Source: Lachnospiraceae bacterium
Lineage (GTDB): Bacteria > Bacillota > Clostridia > Lachnospirales > Lachnospiraceae
NCBI GenBank assembly: GCA_021202815.1
Contig: JAJQCG010000018.1
Location: forward strand, 1 to 35,624
DNA: 35,624 nt
Direction: 5' to 3'
The translations under genes were made by a program, and so were the position numbers. The notes below the pieces were generated by a model. That model was not told the origin of the DNA. It did not search any database and saw only the letters and a program-made list of their open reading frames with translations. Numbering within the stretch: the first letter of the stretch is position 1; each line of letters starts with the position of its first letter. Shown piece by piece: positions 9,420 through 18,442 of this stretch.

Positions 9420-10363
9420 AGATTTCCGTGATCGTTCCGGTGTACAATGTAAGCGCTTATCTTCCGCGCTGCATGGAGTCCCTGCTCGGGCAGGACGCTT
9501 CGGATGTGGAGATCCTGCTGGTGGACGACGGGAGCACGGATGAGAGCGGCGCGCTCTGTGACCGCTACGCAGCGAGCGAGGCGAGGGTGCGTGCATTTCA
9601 CAAGGTAAACGGAGGACTTTCCTCCGCGAGAAACTATGGACTTCGGAACGCTTCGGGGGACTATGCGGTCTTCGTTGATTCCGACGATTATGTTGACAAA
9701 GGAATGTGCCGGACGCTGGAAAGCCGCATACAGGAAGCTTCCGGCGCGGATATGGTATCCTATGACGGCTGGGAGGAGACGGAAAGGGAGCGCTCGTCCA
9801 TGCGCAGGATTCCGATGGAGGATGCGATTGTGGAGAGCGGCTCCACATATCTGCTCCGGAATTATAAGAGCCGGAATCTGAATGTAGAGGCCTGCCTCTA
9901 TGCGTTTCAGATGGATTTCCTGCGGGCGGAGGAGCTTCTCTTCAGGGAAGGAATTCTGCATGAAGATGTGGAATTCACGCCGCGGGCGCTTTTGAGGGCA
10001 GAGAAGGTGCTGACGATTCCGGACGCTTTTTATCATTATATGATCCGGGAAGGATCGATCAGCACCGGAAAAAGTAAAGCGAAGAACATCGAGGATCTGT
10101 TCGCCACGCTGAAGGAGCAGTGCGAGGTGGCCGGGCGGCAGGAGCCGGAGCTTTGCAGATGGATGAAGAACGCGATCCTGGACAGCTATCTTAACATGAT
10201 CTACGACGCGCGCATGTATCAGCCGCAGTACCGGCATTATATCGAGAAATCTTTTCTGCGCGGAAAGGCGGCGACGCCCTGGAATCACTTCCGCGCGGCC
10301 TTATGCAGGCTCAGTCCGCGTCTTTACTGTCTTATGAATGATCTCTACAAGAGGCTGCGCTGA
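9416..10363 (+). CDS. glycosyltransferase family 2
   Basis: ATGA overlap with the upstream gene. MKISVIVPVYNVSAYLPRCMESLLGQ; EILLVDDGSTDESGALCDRYA; VFVDSDDYVD. Confidence 0.93.
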   Translation: MKISVIVPVYNVSAYLPRCMESLLGQDASDVEILLVDDGSTDESGALCDRYAASEARVRAFHKVNGGLSSARNYGLRNASGDYAVFVDSDDYVDKGMCRTLESRIQEASGADMVSYDGWEETERERSSMRRIPMEDAIVESGSTYLLRNYKSRNLNVEACLYAFQMDFLRAEELLFREGILHEDVEFTPRALLRAEKVLTIPDAFYHYMIREGSISTGKSKAKNIEDLFATLKEQCEVAGRQEPELCRWMKNAILDSYLNMIYDARMYQPQYRHYIEKSFLRGKAATPWNHFRAALCRLSPRLYCLMNDLYKRLR

Positions 10364-11582
10364 CGCTCTCCCGGTACAGGGCTTCGAAGGCGTCCAGCAT
10401 CTGCTCCTCAGAATAATTCTTTAAAACATGTTCCCGGGCGGCGGCTCCCTTCGCGGCGAGCAGCTCCGGTTTCAGAAAGGCCTCCTCGATGGCGCGGGCC
10501 AGCGCGGCGCCGCTCACCTCGGGCAGGCACCAGCCGGCCTCGGGCGGGACGATCTCCGGCATGGCGCAGATCGGAAAGACGATGACGGGCGTGGCGGAGG
10601 CCATCGCCTCGATGCTGGTCAGGCCGAAGGTCTCATAGACGGATGGATTGACCAGCACATCGCAGAGCGCGTAAAAACGGTTCATTTCAACCTGATCGCT
10701 TATATAGCCGAAGCGCCGGATCTGGAAACCGGCGTCCGGAAGCCCGGTCAGGCCATCGTCCTTCCCGGCGATCAGGAGCAGATAGTCCTGCGGGCGGGAA
10801 AGCCGGGTGAGCGCCTCATTCAGATAGTTCATTCCCTTTGATTTTTTCTGCGGGTCGGCGGCGACGAAACCGATGATATGCTTATCTTCCGGTATGCCGT
10901 AAGCCTTCCGCAGTTCTGTTTTTCCGTAGGATGTCCAGCGGGTCGTGTCCAGCGCGTTTGGAATCGTGACGCAGCGCTCTTCTGCCAGATGGGACTTCAG
11001 CACCTGCTGACACATCCACCCGGACGGAGCCGTGAAACGGATACCGGCGCCGCCAAAAGCGTCTTTTTTGGCCGTAAGAAGCGTCGGGACGCGTTCCTTT
11101 CGGACCGGCGGGTAATGCTCGGGGTGCGGACACTGCGCGCAGCCCGCGGTCCACAGCGTCGGGCAGTCTACCGGGGACGTGCAGTGCCCGGTCAGCGGCC
11201 AGAAGTCGTGGATCGTCCACACGACCGGGCAGACTTCGGCGATGGCGCGGATGTCGTCGATGCCGAGAAAATTGCCGTGGGCATTGTGAAGATGGACGAC
11301 GTCGATCTGCCGTTCCCGGATAAAACGCAGGATATATTGTCGGCTGTAAGGAATCGACAGGTTCTCGTTGCTGTGTCCGCGCGTGAGGACGCGGTTCAGG
11401 ACGAGCAGAGGCGCGCCGTGGTAGAGGACATGGACATTGTCCGGCAGCTTTTTCGGCCGCCTGTGATAGCTGACGATCTCATGCACCTCGTGCCCGCGCC
11501 GTTCCATGCCCTGCAGGATCTGGAGCGTCACCGCCTCCGCGCCGCCGCAGAGGTAAGTTGTGTTTAAAAACAGAATCTTCAT
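10332..11582 (-). CDS. glycosyltransferase family 4
   Basis: MKILFLNTTYLCGGAEAVTLQILQGMERRGHEV start at 11582. WTIHDFWPLTGHCTSPVDC; GFVAADPQKKSKGMNYL; NPSVYETFGLTSIEAMASATPVI. Longer ORF to 11801 not supported. Confidence 0.92.
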   Translation of the reverse strand: MKILFLNTTYLCGGAEAVTLQILQGMERRGHEVHEIVSYHRRPKKLPDNVHVLYHGAPLLVLNRVLTRGHSNENLSIPYSRQYILRFIRERQIDVVHLHNAHGNFLGIDDIRAIAEVCPVVWTIHDFWPLTGHCTSPVDCPTLWTAGCAQCPHPEHYPPVRKERVPTLLTAKKDAFGGAGIRFTAPSGWMCQQVLKSHLAEERCVTIPNALDTTRWTSYGKTELRKAYGIPEDKHIIGFVAADPQKKSKGMNYLNEALTRLSRPQDYLLLIAGKDDGLTGLPDAGFQIRRFGYISDQVEMNRFYALCDVLVNPSVYETFGLTSIEAMASATPVIVFPICAMPEIVPPEAGWCLPEVSGAALARAIEEAFLKPELLAAKGAAAREHVLKNYSEEQMLDAFEALYRESVSAASCRDHS

Positions 11583-11588
11583 ATCCTG

Positions 11589-11617
11589 ATTATATCCGCG
11601 GAAATGGAAGAGCGCAA
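11589..11617 (-). promoter_or_regulatory. promoter for the reverse GT4, predicted to start at or near its ATG
   Basis: Reading minus: TTGCGC (11617-11612), 17 nt spacer, TATAAT (11594-11589). Predicted +1 coincides with 11582, the A of ATG. Confidence 0.5.
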
Positions 11618-11633
11618 GGCAAAACCGCCCTTC

Positions 11634-11662
11634 TTGTAAAAAAGAGGGGCAGATGATACAAT
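11634..11662 (+). promoter_or_regulatory. extended -10 promoter for the downstream plus-strand operon
   Basis: TTGTAA (11634-11639), 17 nt spacer, TGA-TACAAT (-10 at 11657-11662). First gene starts at 11689. Confidence 0.6.
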
Positions 11663-11688
11663 GAGGAAAAATAAAGCGGGAGAATGGA

Positions 11689-12588
11689 ATGGAACAACAG
11701 TATAAGGTGCCGGTTGTGGTCATTGTATTCAACCGGTATGAGCTCGCAAAAAAGATGCTGGACCGCCTTGAGGAGCTTCGTCCGGAGCGGCTGTTTGTCA
11801 TATCGGACGGACCGCGCGGAGAGAAGGATGGCGAGCGGGATAAGGTGGAGCGCGTCCGCTCCCTGTTCGAAACCCTGTCCTGGCCCTGCGCGGTTACAAG
11901 AATTTACGCGGAGACGAATATGGGCTGCGACGAGCGAATTCCGACGGGGCTCGATCAGGTGTTTGCGCAGGCGGAGCGCGCAGTAATCCTGGAGGACGAC
12001 TGTATTCCGGGAAAGGATTTTTTCGCCTATGCGGAGGCGATGCTGGAGCATTACGCGGACTGCCCGGAGGTGATGATGGTCTCCGGCTCCAATCCCTGCC
12101 CGGAGTACCGGATTGAGAAGAGTTGCTGCTTTACCGCCCGGGTCTATACCTGGGGCTGGGCGACCTGGCGGCACGCGTGGAAGCACTACTGCGGCGACGC
12201 CTCGGAGTGGGAGCGAATCCAGCGGGACGGAAGCCTGGCCGCCGCCTATCCGGCGCGGGCGAGGCATTATCTGAAGAAGGAGTTCGGCTATTATTTTCAG
12301 AGAGGGAAATGCCCGTGGGACTATCTGTGGTGGATCTCCTGCCTGGGAGCGGGGGGACTCTGCGCGGTCCCGAAGGTAAATCTGATCAGCAATGAAGGTT
12401 TTGGCGAAGATGCGACGCATACGCAGGGGCGGGAGGAGTATCGTATGGAGACCTGCGAGCTGGCATTTCCGCTCGATTATCCGGAAGCGGTCGTGCGCGA
12501 CAGGGAGTTTGACCGCCATGATCGCGGACTGAATTCGCCGTCAAAGCTCACCCGGCTTTTCCGGAGATTCGGGAGTCTTGTAAAATAA
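11689..12588 (+). CDS. GT-A-type nucleotide-sugar glycosyltransferase
   Basis: VPVVVIVFNRYELAKKMLDRLEELRPERLFVISDGPRG; VILEDDCIPGKDFFAYAEAMLEHY; ARVYTWGWATWRHAWKHY. Confidence 0.75.
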   Translation: MEQQYKVPVVVIVFNRYELAKKMLDRLEELRPERLFVISDGPRGEKDGERDKVERVRSLFETLSWPCAVTRIYAETNMGCDERIPTGLDQVFAQAERAVILEDDCIPGKDFFAYAEAMLEHYADCPEVMMVSGSNPCPEYRIEKSCCFTARVYTWGWATWRHAWKHYCGDASEWERIQRDGSLAAAYPARARHYLKKEFGYYFQRGKCPWDYLWWISCLGAGGLCAVPKVNLISNEGFGEDATHTQGREEYRMETCELAFPLDYPEAVVRDREFDRHDRGLNSPSKLTRLFRRFGSLVK

Positions 12589-12606
12589 GGGTAAAGATGG
12601 TAAACT
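12578..12606 (+). promoter_or_regulatory. possible internal promoter before the 4,6-dehydratase gene
   Basis: TTGTAA (12578-12583), 17 nt spacer, TAAACT (12601-12606). Overlaps the hairpin ATGGTA-AAC-TACCAT (12597-12611). Confidence 0.35.
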
Positions 12607-12642
12607 ACCATAGAGTGCGTGTAAATACGCCGGGAGCGTTCT

Positions 12643-14502
12643 ATGTTGAAAATACGAAACAGGAAGATGGCGTACCGGATTTTTCTGCAGGTTCTCGCAG
12701 ATGCGCTGATTATCACCGCCGCGGGACCGCTGGCAATCTATATCCGTTACAATCTCTTCTTTGAGCCGCAGGCTATTGAGTTTATCGAAAATATTTTTCA
12801 TTATCTGCCGGTGAATCTGGTGATCACACTGGCGGCTTTTTATGCGTGCCGACTTTATCAGGGCATCTGGAAGTATGCCAGCGCGTCCGACCTGGCCAAT
12901 ATTATCGTAGCCTGTCTGATCTCGACCATCACGCAGGCCATCGGGATGGCGCTCATGGGGCTGCATGTTCCGCGCAGCTATCCCTTTATGTATTTTGCGG
13001 TTCTGGTCATGGGGATTTCCGTGTTCCGTTTTATGTACCGGATTCTGGGCTACCTGCAGCAGCGGCAGCGTATCACGGCGCATGCAGGCAAGAAAAATAC
13101 GATGATCGTGGGCGCCGGAGAGGCTGGCTACACGCTGCTGAAGGAGCTGCAGAGCAGCCGTTACATCGAGCAGAATGTCTGCTGTCTGATAGACGACGAT
13201 TCGGGCAAGCAGGGCAAGTACCTGCGCGGCGTGCAGGTGGCGGGAACGCGCCAGGATATCTGTCGTCTCGCGGAGGAATACGACATTGACGAGATCATGA
13301 TCGCGCTTCCGAGCGCGTCCCACGCTGCAGTGCAGGAGATTCTGGATATCTGCAGCCGGACGAGCTGCAAGCTGAAGGTGCTGCCGGGGCTCTACCAGCT
13401 CGTGAATGAGGAGGTCAGCGTCTCCAAGCTGCGCAATGTGGAGATCGAGGATCTGCTGGGCCGCGAGCCGGTGAATACGCAGCTGGACAGCATTATGGAT
13501 TATGTGTCGGGTAAGACCGTGCTTGTGACCGGCGGGGGCGGTTCGATCGGCAGCGAGCTCTGCCGTCAGATCGCGCGGCATGAGCCGAAGCGCCTGATTA
13601 TTTTTGATATTTATGAGAATAATGCCTATGATATCCAGCAGGAGCTGAAGCATGATTATCCGGAACTGGACCTTGTCGTGCTGATCGGCTCGGTGCGCAA
13701 TACGCATCGGATTAACAGTGTATTTGAGCAGTATCGCCCGGAAATCGTCTACCACGCGGCGGCGCACAAGCATGTGCCGCTGATGGAGGACAGCCCGAAC
13801 GAGGCGATCAAGAACAATGTGATGGGCACCTGGAAGACCGCGCAGGCGGCGGATCGCTATGGGACGCGGCGCTTTGTGCTGATCTCGACGGACAAGGCGG
13901 TGAATCCGACGAACATCATGGGCGCGTCGAAGCGACTCTGCGAGATGGTGATTCAGATGATGAACGACCGTTCGCAGACGGAATTTGTCGCGGTGCGTTT
14001 CGGAAATGTACTCGGCAGCAATGGCAGTGTGATCCCGCTCTTTAAGAAGCAGATCGAGGAGGGCGGGCCGGTGACGGTGACGCATCCCGATATCATCCGC
14101 TATTTTATGACCATTCCCGAGGCGGTTTCGCTCGTACTGCAGGCCGGTGCGCAGGCGAAGGGCGGCGAGATCTTTGTGCTCGACATGGGCAAGCCGGTGA
14201 AAATCCTTGACCTCGCGCTGAATCTGATACGACTGTCCGGGCTGAAGCCCTACGAGGATATTGATATCAAGTTCACGGGGCTGCGGCCCGGCGAGAAGCT
14301 CTACGAGGAGCTGCTGATGAGCGAGGAGGGCCTGGAGGACACGGAGAACGAGCTGATTCACATCGGAAAGCCGATCGAGTTCGACGAGGAGGAATTCGAG
14401 CGGCAGCTTAAGGAGCTGGACGAGCTCTCGCGGCAGGACAGCCCGCTGATCAAACAAAAGGTAATGGAGATTGTACCTACCTATCACGTGGTGACACAAT
14501 AG
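12643..14502 (+). CDS. membrane-anchored UDP-GlcNAc 4,6-dehydratase-type enzyme (CapD/PglF/WbpM family)
   Basis: N-terminal TM helices, CoA-binding-like Rossmann domain (TMIVGAGEAGYTLLKEL), then KTVLVTGGGGSIGSELCRQIARHEP; HAAAHKHVPLMEDSP; STDKAVNPTNIMGASKRLCEM. Confidence 0.93.
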   Translation: MLKIRNRKMAYRIFLQVLADALIITAAGPLAIYIRYNLFFEPQAIEFIENIFHYLPVNLVITLAAFYACRLYQGIWKYASASDLANIIVACLISTITQAIGMALMGLHVPRSYPFMYFAVLVMGISVFRFMYRILGYLQQRQRITAHAGKKNTMIVGAGEAGYTLLKELQSSRYIEQNVCCLIDDDSGKQGKYLRGVQVAGTRQDICRLAEEYDIDEIMIALPSASHAAVQEILDICSRTSCKLKVLPGLYQLVNEEVSVSKLRNVEIEDLLGREPVNTQLDSIMDYVSGKTVLVTGGGGSIGSELCRQIARHEPKRLIIFDIYENNAYDIQQELKHDYPELDLVVLIGSVRNTHRINSVFEQYRPEIVYHAAAHKHVPLMEDSPNEAIKNNVMGTWKTAQAADRYGTRRFVLISTDKAVNPTNIMGASKRLCEMVIQMMNDRSQTEFVAVRFGNVLGSNGSVIPLFKKQIEEGGPVTVTHPDIIRYFMTIPEAVSLVLQAGAQAKGGEIFVLDMGKPVKILDLALNLIRLSGLKPYEDIDIKFTGLRPGEKLYEELLMSEEGLEDTENELIHIGKPIEFDEEEFERQLKELDELSRQDSPLIKQKVMEIVPTYHVVTQ

Positions 14503-14522
14503 AAGAAAAGAGGCGTTGCAAA

Positions 14523-15656
14523 ATGGCACATATTTATCTGGCTTCCCCGCACATGAGCGAGGAGGGTTACGAGCAGGCGTATATCAAGGAAGCCTTCGAC
14601 ACGAACTGGATCGCGCCGCTCGGAAAAAATGTCAATGAGTTTGAAAAGGAGCTGTGCGCTTATGTACACGCGCAGGACGCGGCAGCGCTTTCGGCGGGCA
14701 CCGCGGCGATGCATCTGGCGCTGAAGGCGGTGGGCGTGGGAGAGGGCGACATTGTATTCTGCCAGTCGCTGACCTTCTCCGCGACGGCGAACCCGATCGC
14801 CTATGAGAAGGCCGTTCCGGTTTTCATCGACAGCGACCGTGAGACCTGGAATATGTCCCCGGAGGCGCTCGAGCGGGCATTCGAGAAGTATCCGAATGTA
14901 AAGGCCGTGATTCCGGTACATCTCTACGGCCTCCCGGCTAATATGGACGCGATCACGGAGATCTGCAGGCGGCATGGCGTGCCGGTCATTGAGGACGCGG
15001 CGGAGAGCCTGGGAACCATTTATCACGGGCAGTATACCGGCACCTTCGGCGATTACGGCGTCTTCTCCTTCAATGGCAATAAGATCGTCACAACCTCCGG
15101 CGGCGGCATGCTCGTGTGCAGTCTGCCCCAGGAGCAGGCGAAGGAGCGCATGGTGAAGGTACGCTTCTGGGCGACGCAGTCGCGGGAACCGGCCCGCCAT
15201 TATGAGCATAAGGAAATCGGGTATAATTATCGTATGAGCAATATCTGTGCCGGAATCGGCCGCGGACAGCTTCAGGTGATCGAGCGGAGGATTGAGCAGA
15301 AGCGCCATATTTTGGCGTATTATCAGGAGCATCTGGGTGATCTTGCGGGCGTATCCTTTATGCCGCGGCACGAGGGGGAGCGCGCGATCTGCTGGCTCAG
15401 CGTCATGCAGCTCTCCGACGACTGCCCGGTGAAGCCGCTCGACGTGATACTCGCACTTGAGCGCGGCGACATCGAGAGCCGTCCGGTCTGGAAGCCGCTG
15501 CACCTGCAGCCGGTGTTCGCAGGCAGCGATTATATTGACAACGGCGGCGTGGCGGAGTCGCTCTTCACGCATGGCGTATGCCTGCCGAGCGATACGAAGA
15601 TGAGCGATGCAGATCTCGCGCGAATCTGCGAGATTATCAGAGGACTGTGGAAGTAG
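14523..15656 (+). CDS. DegT/DnrJ/EryC1 aminotransferase (PglE-like, UDP-4-keto sugar aminotransferase)
   Basis: IYLASPHMSEEGYEQAYIKEAFDTNWIAPLG; SAGTAAMHLALKA; EDAAESLGTIYHG; FSFNGNKIVTTSGGGML (PLP Lys). Confidence 0.92.
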   Translation: MAHIYLASPHMSEEGYEQAYIKEAFDTNWIAPLGKNVNEFEKELCAYVHAQDAAALSAGTAAMHLALKAVGVGEGDIVFCQSLTFSATANPIAYEKAVPVFIDSDRETWNMSPEALERAFEKYPNVKAVIPVHLYGLPANMDAITEICRRHGVPVIEDAAESLGTIYHGQYTGTFGDYGVFSFNGNKIVTTSGGGMLVCSLPQEQAKERMVKVRFWATQSREPARHYEHKEIGYNYRMSNICAGIGRGQLQVIERRIEQKRHILAYYQEHLGDLAGVSFMPRHEGERAICWLSVMQLSDDCPVKPLDVILALERGDIESRPVWKPLHLQPVFAGSDYIDNGGVAESLFTHGVCLPSDTKMSDADLARICEIIRGLWK

Positions 15657-16280
15657 ATGAGTTTTTACAGGCGGTACGGAAAAAGAATATTTGACCTCTG
15701 CCTGACCATTCCGGCGACGATTGTCTTAAGTCCCGTGATGGGGGTGACGGCGCTGCTGGTCGCCATGAAGCTCGGGCGTCCGGTGCTGTTCACGCAGAAG
15801 CGGCCCGGCTATAAGGAGCGGATTTTCCGCATGTACAAGTTTCGTTCGATGACGGATGAGCGGGATGAGAAGGGGGAGCTGCTGCCGGACGAGGCGCGGC
15901 TGACGCCCTTTGGTGAGAAACTGCGCAGCACGAGTCTCGATGAGCTGCCGGAGCTTCTGAATATCTTAAAGGGTGATATGAGCCTGGTGGGACCGCGGCC
16001 GCTGCTCGTGCAATACCTGCCGCTCTACAATAAGCGGCAGCATCGGCGGCATGATGTGAAACCCGGCGTCACCGGTCTCGCGCAGGTGCGCGGGCGCAAC
16101 AGCATTACCTGGGAGCAGAAGTTTGAGTACGATGTGCAGTATGTAGAAAACCTTTCCTTTAAAGAAGATGTGCGCATCCTCTTTGAGACGGTCTTCAAGG
16201 TGCTGAGGCGGGAGGGTATCAACAGCGAGAACTCCGCCACGATGGAGGATTTCATGGGAACGCCGGAGGAAGAGGCATAG
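15657..16280 (+). CDS. initiating sugar-phosphate transferase (PglC-like phosphoglycosyltransferase)
   Basis: [98 protein letters not shown]. Confidence 0.95.
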   Translation: MSFYRRYGKRIFDLCLTIPATIVLSPVMGVTALLVAMKLGRPVLFTQKRPGYKERIFRMYKFRSMTDERDEKGELLPDEARLTPFGEKLRSTSLDELPELLNILKGDMSLVGPRPLLVQYLPLYNKRQHRRHDVKPGVTGLAQVRGRNSITWEQKFEYDVQYVENLSFKEDVRILFETVFKVLRREGINSENSATMEDFMGTPEEEA

Positions 16281-17471
16281 ATGATGGAGACCCCGTATTA
16301 CCTGATCCACAAGGACATGCTGGATGAGGGAATGGAAAAACTGAAAAAAGCGCTGGCAGATTACTGGCCGAATGCGGCGATCGGATATTCGTTCAAGACA
16401 AACGCGCTGCCCTGGGTACTGCAGTATATGAAGGAGCAGGGTTGCCGCGCGGAGGTCGTATCGCAGGACGAGTATGAGCTCGCGGAATATATGGGCTATG
16501 AGCGGATGATCTATAACGGGCCGGTCAAGGGGAAGGAGAGCTTCCTGCGCGCCTGCGCGGCGGGACAGATCGTCAATCTGGACGCGAAACGGGAGCTCGG
16601 CTGGCTCCGTGAGGCCTGTGCGTCCGGGCAGACTGCGCAGGTTGGTATCCGGGTAAATTTTGACCTGGAGGCGCTGTGCCCCGGCGAAGCGTCCGGCGGC
16701 GAGGAGGGTGGCCGCTTCGGTTTCAGCTATGAGAACGGGGACTTTGCCCGCGTGCTCGAGGTGCTGAGCGGGATAACGGGCGCGTCGACCGTGGGAATTC
16801 ATCTGCACTGCAGCTCCCGAACGCGCAGCCTGAATATTTACCGCGCGATTGCGCAGACGGCCTGCAGGCTCCGCAGAGAGTATGATCTGAAGCTGTCCTA
16901 TATTGACGTGGGCGGAGGTTATTTCGGCGGTCTTGCGAACAAACCGCAGTATGCCGACTATCTGCGTGAGATGTCGGAGATTCTGCGTGAGGAATATGAT
17001 CCCGCGGAGACGATGCTGATCGTCGAACCGGGGACGTCTCTCATCTGCCCGCCGATCGAATATGTCACTTCCGTGACCGACGCGAAGGAGACGAACCGCA
17101 ATCATTTCGTGGTGACGGACGGGAGCCGGATCCATGTCGACCCGCTGATGACGAAGAAGAGTTATTTCCATCATATAGAGTATGCGGGCTCAGAAAGCCA
17201 GAGGGAGTGCCTGCAGAAACAGGTGGTCTCCGGCTTTACCTGTATGGAAAATGACCGCCTTTTTGAGATCGCGGATGGCCCGGCGCTGCGCGAGGGGGAT
17301 CGCATCGTCTATGAGAAGGTCGGCGCCTATACGATGTGTCTGTCGCCGCTGTTCATCAGCTGGTTTCCGGCGGTCTGGCTTGAGGAAAATGGAGCACTTC
17401 GCCTCGTGCGCGAAAAGTGGAGCGCATGCGAGTATGCGCAGGCTTCTCTCTGGAAGGAAAAGGAAACATGA
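16281..17471 (+). CDS. type III-fold PLP-dependent decarboxylase (LysA/ODC family) no. 1
   Basis: YSFKTN (PLP Lys), GIHLHCSSRTRS, DVGGGYFGG, VEPGTSL, SGFTCMENDRLFE (C-x-x-x-D active-site region). Confidence 0.88.
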   Translation: MMETPYYLIHKDMLDEGMEKLKKALADYWPNAAIGYSFKTNALPWVLQYMKEQGCRAEVVSQDEYELAEYMGYERMIYNGPVKGKESFLRACAAGQIVNLDAKRELGWLREACASGQTAQVGIRVNFDLEALCPGEASGGEEGGRFGFSYENGDFARVLEVLSGITGASTVGIHLHCSSRTRSLNIYRAIAQTACRLRREYDLKLSYIDVGGGYFGGLANKPQYADYLREMSEILREEYDPAETMLIVEPGTSLICPPIEYVTSVTDAKETNRNHFVVTDGSRIHVDPLMTKKSYFHHIEYAGSESQRECLQKQVVSGFTCMENDRLFEIADGPALREGDRIVYEKVGAYTMCLSPLFISWFPAVWLEENGALRLVREKWSACEYAQASLWKEKET

Positions 17472-18442
17472 ATGTTCTGATACTGAGCTGTGGTACGCGC
17501 AATAAAATCGTACAGTATATGAAAAAAGAGCTGAAAGGAAAAGGGCTTGTCGTCGCGACGGACATGAGTCCGAACGCTCCGGCGCTCTATGAGGCTGACC
17601 GGCATTATATCGTGCCGCGTATGACCGCGCCCGGATATCTCGACGTCATTTATGATATCTGCCAAAAAGAGCGGATCACGGGCGTCTTTTCCCTGATTGA
17701 CCCGGAGCTCTCACTGCTGGCGCAGCACGAGGCGGAATTTCGCGCGCTCGGTGTCATGGTCATCGGTTCCTCCTATGAGCTGTGTGAGCGCACGCTCAAC
17801 AAGTGGCAGATGTATTGCTGGCTTGAGGAGCGCGGCTATCCCTGTGCGAAGAGCTATATCGGGCGGGAGGAATTTTACCGCGATGTGGAGCAGGGGCTTA
17901 TTTCTTATCCGGTCTTTGTCAAGCCGGTGCGGGGGAGCGCGAGCATCGCGATCTCCGTGGCGCAGGATCGAGAGACGGTCGATCTTCTGTTTGACCACGC
18001 GGAAGGGCTGATGATCCAGGAATACCTGCACGGGCAGGAGATCGGCGTGGACTGCTATATCGATATGCAGAGCCGCGAGCTGATTTCGGTCTTCTCGAAG
18101 AAGAAGCTCGTCATGCGGGCAGGAGAGACGGACAAGGGCGTCTCCTTCAAGGATCCGGCGCTCTTCGCGCTCGTGGAGCGTTTTGTGCGGGAGAGCGGCT
18201 TTACCGGACAGATTGATATCGATCTTTTTGACTGCGACGGGGTCTACTATATCTCGGAGGTCAATCCGAGATTCGGCGGCGGTTACCCGCATGCGTACGA
18301 GGCGGGCGTCAACCATATGAAATACATCGTGCAGAATCTCGCGGGGCAGGCAAACGAGCCGCAGATCGGGAATTATGAGGACGGCCTCGTGATGATGAAG
18401 TACTGTGAGATCATGCTGCGAAGAGAGGAACAGAACGGATGA
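17468..18442 (+). CDS. ATP-grasp ligase (CarB-like)
   Basis: ATGA overlap; MNVLILSCGTRNKIVQYMKKEL; YPVFVKPVRGSASIAISVAQD; MIQEYLHGQEIGVDCYID; YYISEVNPRFGGGYPHAYEAGVN. Confidence 0.9.
   Translation: MNVLILSCGTRNKIVQYMKKELKGKGLVVATDMSPNAPALYEADRHYIVPRMTAPGYLDVIYDICQKERITGVFSLIDPELSLLAQHEAEFRALGVMVIGSSYELCERTLNKWQMYCWLEERGYPCAKSYIGREEFYRDVEQGLISYPVFVKPVRGSASIAISVAQDRETVDLLFDHAEGLMIQEYLHGQEIGVDCYIDMQSRELISVFSKKKLVMRAGETDKGVSFKDPALFALVERFVRESGFTGQIDIDLFDCDGVYYISEVNPRFGGGYPHAYEAGVNHMKYIVQNLAGQANEPQIGNYEDGLVMMKYCEIMLRREEQNG

Noticed and set aside
11583-11801. N-terminal extension of the reverse GT4 (MTNSRSGRSSSRRSSIFF...)
   Set aside because: Not GT-like, overlaps the divergent gene and both promoters; the canonical GT4 start is at 11582.
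12541-14529. 662-aa minus-strand ORF opposite the dehydratase gene
   Set aside because: Shadow ORF with low-complexity HRL composition; the sense strand encodes a clear CapD/PglF-family enzyme.
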